A stretch of DNA of 64,000 bases from positions 69,501-133,500 of the forward strand of contig JAOTOL010001460.1 in NCBI GenBank assembly GCA_034440575.1, in the 5' to 3' direction. Both the position numbers and the translations under genes were made by a program. Origin of the DNA: Imbricaverruca yamaguchii (lineage: Eukaryota > Arthropoda > Thecostraca > Neoverrucidae). Of this stretch, positions 12,645 to 25,564 are shown one piece after another; position 1 is the stretch's first letter, and each line of letters begins with the position of its first letter. The notes under the pieces were generated by a model. The model was given only the letters and a program-made list of their open reading frames with translations, had not been told where the DNA came from and did no database searches.

Positions 12645-13700
12645 CACGCCTTGTAGCATCTGATGCGGTAGTCAGAGGTGCATTCAGGATTTTCTTAAGG
12701 GGGCGACCAAAAATACATTGTCATGGAACAGAAATCTCTCCATGTTTGCACCGTCCACGCTAAGCTCACACGGTCGGCCTGCTGAATCAGTGATGCAGCT
12801 TAATCCTTAGCCTCGATTTCAGGTTGTTCGCAGACGATTCTGTTAATACCGCCTTGCAGTCGGCAATTTAAGCTTATGCTGTCCTCTGGAGATTACGTTA
12901 TGGAGGTTAACAGCTGATTAGTCAAGCCCAGGTTATCTTCTAATTCGTGTTATCCGGGACAAACCACAGTGTCCAACGGCACTCGACGGGCTCTCCTGCC
13001 GGCTGAAAATTGAAGTCTTCATCCAATAATAGCAGGGAAGTGAAAGGCTATCCTGAGCCATTAACCTTTCCGGTCACATGACTTACACAATTATCCAGTA
13101 CTTCGACGCGTGTCCAGATGGTCATGTCATCCGTCGGCCAGGTAGCTGGTGAGAGGAACACCTCCTGCCACTGTTGTTGGAGAAAATATTCGCGACAGGC
13201 TCTCGTGTTTCTGTGAGTGGCATTTTCATAATCATATATTAAATATCGGAGTACTATATTGTATATAGTATGATATTATGTTCTCTTGTCCGTGACTGGG
13301 TCCCATGGCAATGCTCCTGATGGACGCCGCCAGTGTTTCGGCGACAGCCGGCCGAGAGGGTGTCAAGGCTCGAGCTCCCAATGCCAGGGCCAGCCCGGAC
13401 GCCGATTTAGCAACCTCCTAGTCCTGACAGCAAACGAGACAGGAAGAAAGACGGGGGATGTGTTGTTCAGTTGCGACATCGTCCCGTCAGGTTATGGGTG
13501 ACGTAATTTCCTCCTTTGCTCGGCAGATACCGCGTCAATTTCCACACGTGACCTTCGCAGTACTCCAAGTATGCTCTCTGGGGGCAACTAAGGCAATCCC
13601 GAGTTCCCACACGCTCGTATTGTCGCCATTGCTTGCTATGGGCGTCTTTGCGCTCCCAGGACTATATGTTATGCTCGTAATTATGCGGTGTCATTAACGA
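11241..13700. other. Mostly unique; possible decayed retroelement near 11930-12460
   Basis: The plus-strand frame ending at 12091 (FMLVVAEEGKPILSAADSAN) weakly recalls the end of an LTR-retrotransposon protease, but there is no active-site motif. Two tandem TGACGTCA sites lie near 12434-12452. A short TA run is at 12616-12643. Confidence 0.3.
12673..12725. mobile_element. MITE end fragment
   Basis: CAGAGGTGCATTCAGGATTT TTC-type start matches the reverse complement of the right end of the 46970-47132 element (CAGGGGCGCAATCAGGATTT). The other end was not found. Confidence 0.5.
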
Positions 13701-13849
13701 GAAAGGAGGCGTTGTTCGCGTATCATGCTATTTTCGCTTTTGTTTGTGGCGTTCGTACAGCGAGAAACAACTTCTGGGGGTGTGCCTATCGACTTTTGAC
13801 TCATAAACATAAACACGTATGACGGAACCGCCCGGCGAAGCATAGTACA

Positions 13850-14027
<178 letters not shown>

Positions 14028-14617
14028 CGTGTACGCACAATGTCTGAAGCTAAAGTTTCGAATGCTTACTGATCATGAACTGTTGCATTGGTTCGCATGC
14101 CTCAAACAGGCATTAGGCAGAACAGTGCGTGCTCAATCCAGCGGGAAAATTGCACCTTCTGCATCGTCAGTATGTGCCTGAAGTGCAAGTTTCCCAGAAG
14201 CTGTACCTGCAAAGCAGCTTTTACCTCCGCCTCTTGTTCGGTGTTCATCCAGTCATGTCAAATGAAAACATGCATCGGATTTGAGTGAGGTCCGAACCAG
14301 AGCCGAGATTACAGGTCACCTGGCCAAGGTCAGCCGTGCCCGTTCGTCGGGGGATCGAGTCAAGTCTGAACTAGAAACACCGCCTTGTCGTGCATTGAAG
14401 AATGCACTTGGCAGGTGTACGTGCCTGATCGCGTACACCTTGCGTACTTTCACCTTGACTGCACTCGACTGGGGCGCGACGTGCCAAGGACCTGAGGAAT
14501 CGTGGCGGCCCCTGCGTTGATGGCGCCGAAGATCAAATATGGCGGGAATGGGTGCAGCCCGCCACGCAATACCATTGCACGAGTTAGTTGCGGGCAATTG
14601 ATCGTTGACGAAGACTG

Positions 14618-14975
14618 GCTCGGATGTTTCGGACGTTCTTAGTCTAAGCCCATGTCAAATGCTCCCCTCGGAGGTTTCGGACGTGCTTAGTGTAAGCATG
14701 TGTCAAATGTTCCGCTCGGAGGTTTCGGATCTGTTCAGTGTGATGTATGTATCAAAAGATCGGCTCGGATATTTCGGATGTGTTTAGTTTCAGCCTGTGT
14801 CAAATACTCGGATCGGATGTTTTGGGTGTGCTTAGTGTGATTGGGTGCCCAATGCTCAGCTTGGATGTTTCGGAAGTGTTCAGTGTGATGTATCCAATGC
14901 TCAGCTCGGATGTTTCGGATGTGTTTAGTGCGATGTTCCAATTCCTCGGCTCGATATTTGGGACGAGTACAGTGG
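14618..14975. repeat. Degenerate minisatellite, about 45-52 bp unit, 8 copies
   Basis: GGCTCGGATGTTTCGGATGT then GTTTAGTGTGA and a TGTGTCAAATGCT segment; spacing varies. Confidence 0.85.
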
Positions 14976-16495
14976 GATCCTGTGTGAAATGCATGAAGTT
15001 AGGCGCGACCAGGCCTGAAATGACACACTTCATGCACATAAACATGCCCCCATGCCAAGGGTATTTATTGCCCCTATATGCTGGTCTTGCCAAATAATTT
15101 CAATTTTTAGCATGTGGCCTGTGGCCCTATGACCTGTGCAGCACACCCGATCCATTTTGGTCCGCCTGTTGCCTTCATGTATTGCACCCCCTAATAGTTT
15201 TCAGAAATCAACGTCCGTTACCCATGTAATATGTATGTAATGGAATGCAATGTAATGTAATGTGTAACATGTAATTGTGCATTCCGCATTCCACATTTAG
15301 TGAAACATTACAGCAACTGAAGTAAGACCTTCTACCATGTGCATTCCATCATCGCCAGCCACCTTTGTCTCACTGTCGAAGGCTACCACCATCAAAGGTC
15401 ACCCATCGTGATTGGCCAGTCTCGGGTTCAGTGGTGTGAGGATGGAGCAGGGACAGTGTCGCAACAGAAAACAATTGCGAAACGTGGTATTATATTTCAG
15501 TCAGCTTCCTTCTCCGGCTCCCTTTCGCGGAATGTTAGGTGCAACAGCAGTGACGAATCCATACATCCAATCCAACAAATTCAGCATTAGGCTTGTGATG
15601 CCCAACATATATTTTGGGATCACAACCCGTTGTTGATTTCCAAGGTATGGACAGAGGTATCCACTGGCTGAGGGTCTACTCCCCACCCATCGTCGCAGCC
15701 CTCACCTCATTAAGACCGCAACAGTGGAACTTGTGAAATGAATCACCAATTTGCGATGCTTCTTTTAAAAAAGTATCCCAAATTGCTATGCATCAAAAAC
15801 CGCATCCTGTGAAGCACCTTGCAAACAATGCGACAATTCGGGCTATTCCTGCACAAATTCATTCATGCTCCAAACAAACAAACAATTCAGGCTATTCATG
15901 TGCACTTTGAGGCACTATGGTGTGTATATATGATTTCGCTACCCATGCACCATTTGACGTCACTATGGTGTATATGTATTATTTTTGTCTCATGCACGAC
16001 GCGTCCTATTATGGTGAGGGACGCGTCAGGGTGGAGGCTCGTATACTTATGGCATTGCCAGTGCAATACCCAACAAAACACTGGTGTTGCCGTTCAACAT
16101 CAATATCTTGATCCACCTCCTAATGGCCACCCGGCACCATCACTTCCACTGAAGTTACAGAGGACACCAAGTTCCTCTTATAAAAAAAACAAGTACATGT
16201 AAATATTTCAGAATACACCAGTTTTTTTCCGTTTATGGAGACTGTCTTATAGCTGTGCAGCATCATGCCAATAAAACAACAATAGTTATTGGACAGAACA
16301 TTAGGGTTCGATCATTGCATGGAAGGAATGTTTGGATCAGACGCCGTCAACACCAATAATTCTGAAAAGCCGCAATATATGGTACACATAGCCTTCAGCA
16401 TAGCCTTGAGTGTTGGACGGAAATCACCTGCCAAGGTGGCATAACTCAGCAAGTCCTCAGATTGATAGCTTAATTTCCCCACGCCAACGAAAAAG
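14976..16495. other. No gene recognised
   Basis: Degenerate ATGTAATG repeats at about 15220-15275; a GCATGAAGT/ACTTCATGC small hairpin near 14990-15035. Confidence 0.5.
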
Positions 16496-17470
16496 GATTG
16501 TGGGATTGTGGACGATCGCGGGAATGCGGACGATATAAGACAATGGTGACGGTACCAGACACTGGTTACGATACCAGGGATTGTGGGCGATCGCAGGGGA
16601 TGCGGACAACATCAGACAATGGTACGATACCGGACAATGGTTACGGTAGCAGGGATTGTGAGCGATCGCAGGGGATGCGGACAACATCAGACAATGGTAC
16701 GATACCGGACAATGGTTACGGTAGCAGGGATTGTGAACGATCGCAGGGGATGCAGACGATATCAGAAAATGGTGACGATACAAGACAATGGTTACGGCAC
16801 CAAGGATTATGAACGGTCGCAGGGGATGCCGACGATATCAGACAATGGTGACGATACAAGACAATGGTTACGGTACCAGGGATTGAGGGCAATCGCAGGG
16901 GATGCGGACAATATCAGACGATGGTGACGATGACAGTCAGTGGTTACGGTACCAGTGATTGTGAGCGATCGCAGGGGATGCGGACGATATCAGACAATGG
17001 TGACGATACAAGACACTGGATGCGGTACCAGTGATTGTGAGGGATCACAGGGGATGCGGACGATGTCAGACAATGGTTACGGTACCAGGGATTGTGAACG
17101 ATCGCAGGGGATGCAGACGATATCAGACAATGTTGACGATACAAAACAATGGTTACGGTACCAGGGATTGTGGTGCGATCGCGGGGGATGCGGACGATAT
17201 CAGATAATGGTTACGGTACCAGGGGTTGTGGGCGATCGCAGGGGATGCGGACGATATCAGACAATGTTGACGATACAAAACAATGGTTACGGTACCAGGG
17301 ATTGTGGTGCGATCGCGGGGGATGCGGACGATATCAGATAATGGTTACGGTACCAGGGGTTGTGGGCGATCGCAGGGGATGCGGACGATATCAGACAATG
17401 GTTACGGTACCAGACAATGGTTACGGTGCCAGGGATTGTGGGCGATCGCAGGGGATGCGGACGACAGCGA
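16496..17470. repeat. Composite minisatellite, 57 bp and 19 bp modules
   Basis: Module A GTTACGGTACCAGGGATTGT then GGGCGATCGCAGGGGATGCGGACGATATCAGACAATG (57 bp) alternates with module B GTGACGATACAAGACAATG (19 bp). A 134 bp block is duplicated exactly in tandem at 17131-17264 and 17265-17398. Confidence 0.93.
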
Positions 17471-18289
17471 CTGGCAGTGAGACGGTGCTGGTGACGTGTG
17501 GTGTGGGTGGTGCCGTCGGCTATCGCAGGCAGACCTTGTGTGTGGGTGGAGTCGAAATAACTGGGTCACGTGACCAATAACTGTTGCACAACATGCCGTG
17601 TTGCAACGAGCACACACGTTATCTTGCATATGATCGCGGTGTGGAGGAAGCGGAACTAGCTTGCAGTCGGTCGTGACGACTTTTGAGCGATACCTCTTTT
17701 GCGCTGGTTCACTACAGGCAGTTCCGTTCAGCAGATAGCTTATCTTATGCACGATTGCTTGTTTGTATGTGGTCTATTGCTAACGCACATTGCACGCAGT
17801 GCTCCCGAGTACGAGGATCGTGAGTATGCTATGGGATACTTTGAACTTGGATGCAGGCTTTGCATATTCGGCCCTGGAGTAGGCATTATTTCGAACCATC
17901 TAGATCAGAAACAAGTCAACGAAGGTGAATGGATTTCTCTGTTAAACGCTGCCAACACAAATCGGATGGTTATCGCAAATGGACACTTTTATTGGAGGTG
18001 ACAGTAAGCAAAGAAGACATTTGTTTACTTTTGCGCGGCTATATACACCCTGAAGCCCAGATTTGATGGCGAACAAGCATTAAATTTGGAATATAACATT
18101 CTTCAGTGAAATTGGTTGCAAGGAGCCCTTGGAATGTGGTGGAGCTCATAGCACGTACATAAAGATGGTGTACGCGAATAAAACCGCGCATTGGAAATTC
18201 CCTGACATGGTATGCACTATCCATCGCTCAGATTGCGTCTAGGTGCATTACATGGACACGAAAAAGACCAGAGAATGTCGCTTCACCCA
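17471..18289. other. No recognised feature
   Basis: Unique sequence. Confidence 0.5.
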
Positions 18290-18660
18290 GCTTGTGGGGC
18301 GCAGTTCCGTGGCCGCCGCGGGGCGCGTGACCCGCGACACGATCCACGAGCCAGGGCCGACAGTGACCGACACTCCTCACTGAACCGGAGCAGAGCTGGC
18401 TGGACCGAGGCGGCACGATCGTGCGGCCCGGCGGCCGGCGCGGCACGTGGCACGTGCTGCCCCGTGCGCCGCGGCCACAGGAGTCGGCCCGGCGGCGGGA
18501 ATTTCGTTCTCGGTTGGTGGTGTGCCGACACGTCCCGGGACGACTGTGTCGACTGGCGGCCTGGCCGGCGGCGGCGGCGGCGGGGAGTGGCAGAGAGGTG
18601 GCCAGGTACAGCCCGGCACCGGGTCGTCGGCCCAGGCGGCGCTGAGTCGGTGTCGAGCGA
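18290..18660. other. CpG-rich patch
   Basis: High CpG and G+C with overlapping open frames on both strands; no domain recognised. Degenerate GTTGCACGAG repeats follow to about 18830. Confidence 0.4.
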
Positions 18661-18830
18661 GTTGTGAACGGGGGTCGCCTGAGGGGTCGCACGAGGATTG
18701 TACGAGGGCCGAGCGAGAGTTGCATCATGGTTGTTCGAGGCTTGCACGAGTCTTGCACGAGGCTCACACGATGGTCGCACAAGGGTTGCACGAAAGCTCC
18801 GAGAGAGTCTTGGAAGACTTTGGGTTCTCT

Positions 18831-19812
18831 TACAACGTATACGACTGCTAAATCGCGTGGACTGGCCAGCCTTCGACTCCGACCATCGCGGTCGGACTTG
18901 GTAATCCCTTTAGTTGTGGGAATCAAGTCTGTGATCTTGGGATCACGAGTTGAATGTCCTACTTACTGAACTGCCGCAAATCTCCAAGCGAGTATTTGGC
19001 GAAGGTTGAACGAGGGTGTTAGGGACAGATGGCGATCTATCCCATCCGTACAGGAACCAACCAGGGTGAGCGCCGGGAATGCGCTCTATAAACGACACAT
19101 GTAAATATGGTCCCATCTCACCATTAGGTTAAGCAAAGACGACATGAAAGGTGGCCTGCGGCCCGCACCTTCTTCGACTCCCGCCCAGCTTCATCCATTC
19201 ATTTGTGATGCATGTGATCGAGCAGATAAATGACTCCATCCGCCATCGAGCGGCAGCGATGATGGAGTCTGGTTTGAAAACTGCAAGTTCACACGTCTTC
19301 GAGGCCGCTATCGATACACACGGCACCAGGAGTCAGGCGAGCATTGTGTCGGTAGGAACATGCCCAGTGAGGAATTCTGTATCTGTGCCGGGCATAGCCC
19401 ATGCACAAAATTCATCAATACAAATGTATGTTTCTCAGTAAAGCCGCATTATGGAAAAAGTCTTCAGCAAGTTTCAATTGTGTAAAAACTGCTATTTGAG
19501 CTGTCGAGATACAATGCATTGAAATTTATTGCGAAAAACCAACAATGCAGGGGGTCCCCAGTTCCAGCCTTGGCAACCCCAGATGTCTGACGCTGTTGAC
19601 TGGGTAACAGGATCCTGTTTCCCGCCTCTGGCAAATATCATCCGGTTCCACGCCTGTGGTAGATATCATCCGGTTTTATCGTCCACTGGTGCGGTGTACC
19701 AAATCTTCCGGATTTCGGTGCTCTAGAGGCACGGAAAGGAACACTTTTACATTCCTAATCTCCCTCTTCATGGTTAATTTTCCACTCCTCCCTTCAATAA
19801 ACATAAAAGTTC
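18831..19812. other. No recognised feature
   Basis: Unique sequence; a short ATATCATCCGGTT repeat near 19635 and 19663. Confidence 0.5.
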
Positions 19813-20310
19813 AATATCGCTATGATTAGCACCAGTCAATAGCCAACAGAGTGTGCATGCTAAGCCTGAGGTATTATCACCACTTTATGTACCAATTAAT
19901 AACCAACATAGAATCCGGTGTTGTCACTTTACGTACTAGTCAAAAGCCAACAGAGTGTGCATCTTAAACCTGAGGTATTATTTCCGCTTTATGTACCAAT
20001 TAGGAGCCAACAGTGTGCATGCTAAGCCTGAGGTATTATCACAACTTTATGTACCAATTAATAACCAACATAGAATCCGGTGTTGTCACTTTACGTACTA
20101 GTCAAAAGCCAACAGAGTGTGCATCTTAAACCTGAGGTATTATTTCCGCTTTATGTACCAATTAGGAGCCAACAGTGTGCATGTTAAGCCTGAGGTATAA
20201 TGACCGCTTTACGTACCAATTAATAGCCAACATAGTATCAGGTGCTGTCACTTTACGTGCCAGTCAAAATCTAACAGAGTGTGCACGTCGAGTCTCAGGT
20301 GTTGTTACCT
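19813..20310. repeat. Higher-order minisatellite, about 57 bp subunits in a 172 bp period
   Basis: AGCCAACAGAGTGTGCAT, TAACCAACATAGAATCCGGT and related subunits recur; the 172 bp block from about 19851 repeats at about 20023 almost unchanged. Confidence 0.85.
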
Positions 20311-20674
20311 TACGAATTAACGGATGAATTCCACACTGCAGGGTTAAATTACAAAACGAGCTATCATAACTTCCACCATGTTTCGCTCATGTTTCCACTC
20401 TTGCAAGACCCTGTCTATAATTAAGTTTCCTACACTTTGGCTCCTAATTTCTAGTTTTTTTTTGCCGCACTGCCAGCGGTCCGGCTCCACGGCTGATCGG
20501 TGAGTCGGCTCCAGCAGCTACCTACGCACCAGCGCGACGGTGGCGCCCGTCCCTGGCCAGCCGTACTCGCAGGACAGGTGGTCCGCCCTGCTGGGACTGC
20601 TACCAAACGGTGCGGCACGTGCCGAAATGGTCCAGCATGCATGGCAAACACAGATGTCACGTGACGCCGGCTCT
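20311..20674. other. No recognised feature
   Basis: A T run at 20456 then GC-rich sequence leading into the next array. Confidence 0.5.
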
Positions 20675-21240
20675 GATGTGACAGCGGCCCCGCTGGAGTC
20701 GGCCAGTCGGAGCTGGACGCGGGCTCTGATGTGACAGCGGCCCCGCTGGAGTCGGCCAGTCGGAGCTGGACGCGGGCTCTGATGTGACAGCGGCCCTGCT
20801 GGAGTCGGCCAGTCGGAGCTAGACGCCGAGCCCCGCTGTAGTCGGCCAGTCGGAGCTGGACGCCGGGCCCCGCTGTAGTCGGCCAGTCGGAGCTGGACGC
20901 CGGGCCCCGCTGTAGTCGGCCAGTCGGAGCTGGACGCCGGGCCCCGCTGTAGTCGGCCAGTCGGAGCTGGACGCCGAGCCCCGCTGTAGTCGGCCAGTCG
21001 GAGCTGGACGCCGGGCCCTGCTGTAGTCGGCCAGTCGGAGCTGGACGCCGAGCCCTGCTGTAGTCGGCCAGTCGGAGCTGGACGCCGAGCCCTGCTGTAG
21101 TCGGCCAGTCGGAGCTGGACGCCGGGCCCTGCTGTAGTCGGCCAGTCGGAGCTGGACGCCGGGCCCTGCTGTAGTCGGCCAGTCGGAGCTGGACGCCGAG
21201 CCCCGCTGGAGTCGGCCAGTCGGAGCTGGACGCCTGGCCC
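20675..21240. repeat. 37 bp minisatellite, about 13 copies, with 53 bp variant at left
   Basis: Unit GCTGTAGTCGGCCAGTCGGA then GCTGGACGCCGGGCCCC; the first three copies carry a GGGCTCTGATGTGACAGCGG insert (53 bp). Confidence 0.93.
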
Positions 21241-21765
21241 TGCTGTACGTGAGGGGTCTGCGACTCCGCCTCCTGTCAAATGTTATCCCACGTCAGATGG
21301 AGTGGACGCCGAGCCCTGCTGTACGTGAGGGGTCTGCGACTCCGCCTCCTGTCAAATGTTATCCCACGTCAGATGGAGTGGACGCTGAGCCCTGCTGTAC
21401 GTGAGGACTCTGAGGCTCTGCCTCCTGTCAAATGTTACCCACGTCAGATGGAGTGGACGCTGAGCCCTGCTGTACGTGAGGAGTCTGCGACTCCGCCTCC
21501 TGTCAAATGTTACCCACGTCAGATGGAGTGGACGCTGAGCCCTGCTGTACGTGAGGACTCGGCGGCTCCGCCTCCTGTCAAACGTTACCCGACGTCAGAT
21601 GGAGTGGACGCTGAGCCCTGCTGTACGTGAGGGGTCTGCGACTCCGCCTCCTGTCAAATGTTACCCACGTCAGATGGAGTGGACGCCGAGCCCTGCTGTA
21701 CGTGGGGGGTCTGCGACTCCGCCTCCTGTCAAATGTTACCCGACGTCAGATGGAGTGCTTGAAAC
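21241..21765. repeat. About 76 bp minisatellite, 7 copies, chimeric with the 37 bp array
   Basis: Unit GTACGTGAGGGGTCTGCGAC then TCCGCCTCCTGTCAAATGTTATCCCACGTCAGATGGAGT and GGACGCCGAGCCCTGCTGT. The last 19 bases are the core of the neighbouring 37 bp unit. Confidence 0.93.
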
Positions 21766-22165
21766 GCTTGGAACGGTGGCGGCACATCACTCCAGCCTGG
21801 TCGTGCTGGGACACATGATCACGGCCGGGTGGTCAGGTGATCAGGTTTGGAACGGTGTCGGCACACCACTCCAGCCTGGTCGTGCTGGGACACATGATCA
21901 CGGCCGGGTGATCCGGTGATCAGGTTTGGAACGGTGCCGGCACATCACTCCAGCCTGGTCGTGCTGGGACACATGATCACGGCCGGGTGATCAGGTGATC
22001 AGGTTTGGAACGGTGCCGGCACATCACTCCAGCCTGGTCGTGCTGGGACACATGATCACGGCCGGGTGATCAGGTGATCAGGTGATCAGGTTTGGAACGG
22101 TGGCGGCACATCACTCCAGCCTGGTCGTGCTGGGACACATGATCACGGCCGGGTGGTCAGGTGAT
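21766..22165. repeat. 79 bp minisatellite, 5 copies
   Basis: Unit CTCCAGCCTGGTCGTGCTGG then GACACATGATCACGGCCGGGTGATCAGGTGATCAGGTTTGGAACGGTG; TGATCA recurs. Confidence 0.93.
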
Positions 22166-23384
22166 CAGGTGTAGGACAGGGATCAAGGTGGGCGAGGGCA
22201 TGACGGGCCAAGGTGGGCTATTATTACGGGGGACCGAGGTGAGCGAGGAGTACGGCGGACCAAGACAGATGAGAGGTACGGTGCACTCAAGTGGGCAAGG
22301 AGTACGGCGGAACAAGGCGTGTTGCTTCAGCTGGGCCGGCGTGTTGCTCAAACTGGGACGTCCACGAGGACAATTGTCCGAGCGGCACCAGCGAAGCGTC
22401 AGCTGTGCTCCCAGCCGCGACCATTTCAACATGGCAGTTAATTGGATCACTTTGGCAGGGCCGGCACCTACTTTACGCTCCAAGTTGCATCACCAAACAT
22501 AGATACACTTACCACGTGCATAGCAACAGATAGAGGCGAATCCAGAAGCCTGGCTTGTGTGGAGTGTGGGAGATAATTGTGTTTTCATGTGTTTTCGAAA
22601 AACGCATCCGCTTTGAACATCGATTACTCTTCAAATCTGCTTAGGAAAATATTTATCGAAATTAAATGTTCTTAGATCTCGGGCACCAGGTTCGGCCTGC
22701 CCTCCGCCTGTGTGCCAATGTTATTGACAGGCCAGGGTTCCGCCAGCAGGATAGTGGCCATGGTATTTAATACACCGGACGCTTGGCTCAGCCTGCTGAA
22801 CGGGTCGCGCCGCTGGAGCGTAGTGATGCCAGTTCGGGACGGTCCCGTCTCCATGCATAGCCCGCGGCCGGGCACCTGGCAGTGACATTACCGAACGGCT
22901 GACGGTTCACGGCAGCGGGGCGGTGCCGCCAGCCGTCGTCTCCGGACCCGGCACCACACCTGACGAGTCAGACTCTGGCCACACTGACGACTTCCGCACG
23001 CGGTGTTGTGCCAGCAATGGCAGAGGTCGTGTGATATCGGACGACAACCAGGTGTCGGGGGAGGAAGAAGCATATATATGCGATGCCGTCGCAGAGGAGA
23101 CCTTGCTATGCTGGGAAAGCGGTCCTGTGATGTCGGAGGGTTCTGCGATGCGGGAGAGACGACTGTGTGATATCGGGGAGATGACGCCATAACGTCCAGC
23201 AAGCGGCCGTGCGACGCGCGCGATACTAGAGGTCGGTGCTGGTAACGGCGGGACGAGTCCTCTCCGATCTCCACACCCAGCTTGTCAGTGGTGTTCATGT
23301 GTGTGGAAACCGCATACTTTGTCGGGACGGACTGCGGCGAGCGCCCGCCGGCCGACGCCGGTCAACGCCAGTCCTGTTGCAACT
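22166..23384. other. No recognised gene
   Basis: Degenerate GGTGRGCRAGG repeats at 22185-22310; otherwise unique. Confidence 0.5.
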
Positions 23385-24060
23385 GACGCCCGCGGTACAC
23401 TAACCCCGCTGTAACAACTGACCCTGGTGGTAGACACTGGCGCCACTGTTGCAACTGACGCCCGATGGTACACTGACGCCGCTGTAACAACTGACCCTGG
23501 TGGTAGACACTGGCGCCACTGTTGCAACTGACGCCCGGCGGTACACTGACGCCGCTGTAACAACTGACCCTGGTGGTAGACACTGGCGCCGCTGTGGCAG
23601 CTGACGCCCGGCGGTACACTGGCGCCGCTGTAACAACTGACCCTGGTGGTAGACACTGGCGCCGCTGTTGCAACTGACGCCCGATGGTACACTGACGCCG
23701 CTGTAACAACTGACCCTGGTGGTAGACACTGGCGCAACTGTTGCAACTGACGCCCGATGGTACACTGACGCCGCTGTAACAACTGACCCTGGTGGTAGAC
23801 ACTGGCGCCACTGTGGCAGCTGACGCCCGGCGGTACACTGGCGCCGCTGTAACAACTGACCCTGGTGGTAGACACTGGCGCCACTGTTGCAACTGACGCC
23901 CGCGGTACACTAACCCCGCTGTAACAACTGACCCTGGTGGTAGACACTGGCGCCACTGTTGCAACTGACGCCCGATGGTACACTGACGCCGCTGTAACAA
24001 CTGACCCTGGTGGTAGACACTGGCGCCACTGTTGCAACTGACTCCCGGTGACACAGACAC
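23385..24060. repeat. 73 bp minisatellite, about 9 copies
   Basis: Unit CAACTGACCCTGGTGGTAGA then CACTGGCGCCACTGTTGCAACTGACGCCCGGCGGTACACTGACGCCGCTGTAA, strict 73 bp steps (23415, 23488, 23561). Diverged shorter copies continue to about 24290. Confidence 0.95.
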
Positions 24061-24636
24061 CAATGTATCTGCGGCAACTGACGTTCGGTGGTGAAACCAT
24101 CGGCGCCTCTGTGGCAACTGACGCCCGGTGATGGACACTGGCGACCATGTGGTAACTGACGCTCAATCGCTGAGAGATACCGACACAAACGTTTCGGCGC
24201 TAACTGACGCCCGATGGCACAGACACTGGCGCCTCTATGGCAGCGCCCGCCCGGTGTTGCAGACACTGGCGCCGCTGTGGCAACTGATGGTCAGCGACAC
24301 GAGACTAAGGGCTGGGCCGGGGCCGTGGGACGCTCTGGAGGATACTGCCGGCGTGGGGCGCAGCTCCGGTTCACAATCCCACGGCCGGCTGTACACTGCA
24401 CAACCCACGCGTAAAAACTGGCGGAGACGTGTGACCGCACTTGTGGGAACACACTTCACGTGTGAGAGCTGGTTTCACGAGCGAGACCCGGTGGAGGCGT
24501 GGTCTGTCTGAGACCCGACGGAAATCGCGATCTTTTGTCGGCCTTGTCGGGTGGCACGACTATTTGTGCCGTTTGGTGGGCCAGTGTCGTCTGCGAGATT
24601 TGGCGAGAACCATGGTCCTTTGAAAGGATGTCTCAG

Positions 24637-24810
24637 GGGCCGCGATAGCTCAGTCGGTAAGAAATTGGACTCTTGATCGTAAGTGCGTGGGTTCGAATCC
24701 CACAACCGGCGGAATTACTCCTAGTTCAACCGCTCCCAACTGGTGTGAGAGGTTGGCGGTGCTATGAACCAGCAGCCGGATGCATCGCAAAATAATCCAA
24801 GTACCACCAC
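24637..24810 (+). mobile_element. tRNA-derived SINE, copy A
   Basis: An intact A box TAGCTCAGTCGG (24646-24657) and B box GGTTCGAATCC (24690-24700) surround GGACTCTTGATCGTAAG, nearest to a tRNA-Lys(CUU)-like anticodon arm but with broken stem pairs. The body GTGTGAGAGGTTGGCGGTGC (about 24744) and a tail with CATCGCAAAATAATCC are shared with copies B and C. An ordinary tRNA gene is unlikely given the stem mismatches and the shared body. Confidence 0.8.
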
Positions 24811-25063
24811 AAAAGGATTTGCAGGGATGGGAAGGCGTCCGTGTACTTTTGCAATTGCAGTTGCAGTGAGGACACTGGTCCCAGCTGCAACACGATGACT
24901 GTTGACCTTAGTGTTGATGTCTGTGTGGGTTCCTGAGTCATTGAATAAACTGGACGGGGATCAGTCGGAGCGAAGCGAAGGCTTGGAGAATGTCTTCTTC
25001 TGTGCACGTCCCCCTTCAGCACACGCCTCCCTTCCACTACAGTATCCACCTTCATCACACGCT
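24811..25063. other. No recognised feature
   Basis: Unique sequence between the SINE and the next array. Confidence 0.5.
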
Positions 25064-25395
25064 TCACCCTTCAGCACACGTCTCCCCTCCATCACACCCC
25101 TTCATCACACGTCTCCCCTCCATCACGCCCCTTCATCACACGTCTTCCCTCCATCATACGTCTCCCCTACATTACACGCCTCCCCTCCATCATACGTCTC
25201 CCCTCCATCACACGCCTCCCCTTCATCACACGTCTCCACTCCATCATATGTCTCCTCTTTCATCACACGTCTCCCTCTTCGTTAAACGTCTCCCCTTCAT
25301 CACACATCTCCCACTTCATCACACGTCTCCCCTCCATCGCACCTCTTCATGAAACGTTTTCCCCTCCGTCACACGTCTCCCTCTCAGATGCAAGA
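25040..25395. repeat. About 18 bp minisatellite
   Basis: Unit CATCACACGTCTCCCCTC with many variants, about 18 copies. Confidence 0.9.
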
Positions 25396-25564
25396 CCTCT
25401 TTATCCTAAAAGGCAGAAGATATGCCAAACCGTAACTCTAAGATATGAATAACAAATAAAATCAGTACAGATAACGTCGGTCGTGACGTCACAGACAGCC
25501 AATCCCAATGCAGCAATGCACATTTTAGAATGCACATGTTCGAATGCATGGTACTTAATCTGAT

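Noticed and set aside
23285..24166. Minus-strand frames of 258-293 codons
   Set aside because: By-products of the 73 bp minisatellite; several overlapping frames are equally open.
24637..24712. A functional tRNA gene (Lys or Ser)
   Set aside because: Pol III boxes are good, but the anticodon stem pairs poorly and the downstream body is shared with two other copies, so a SINE fits better.
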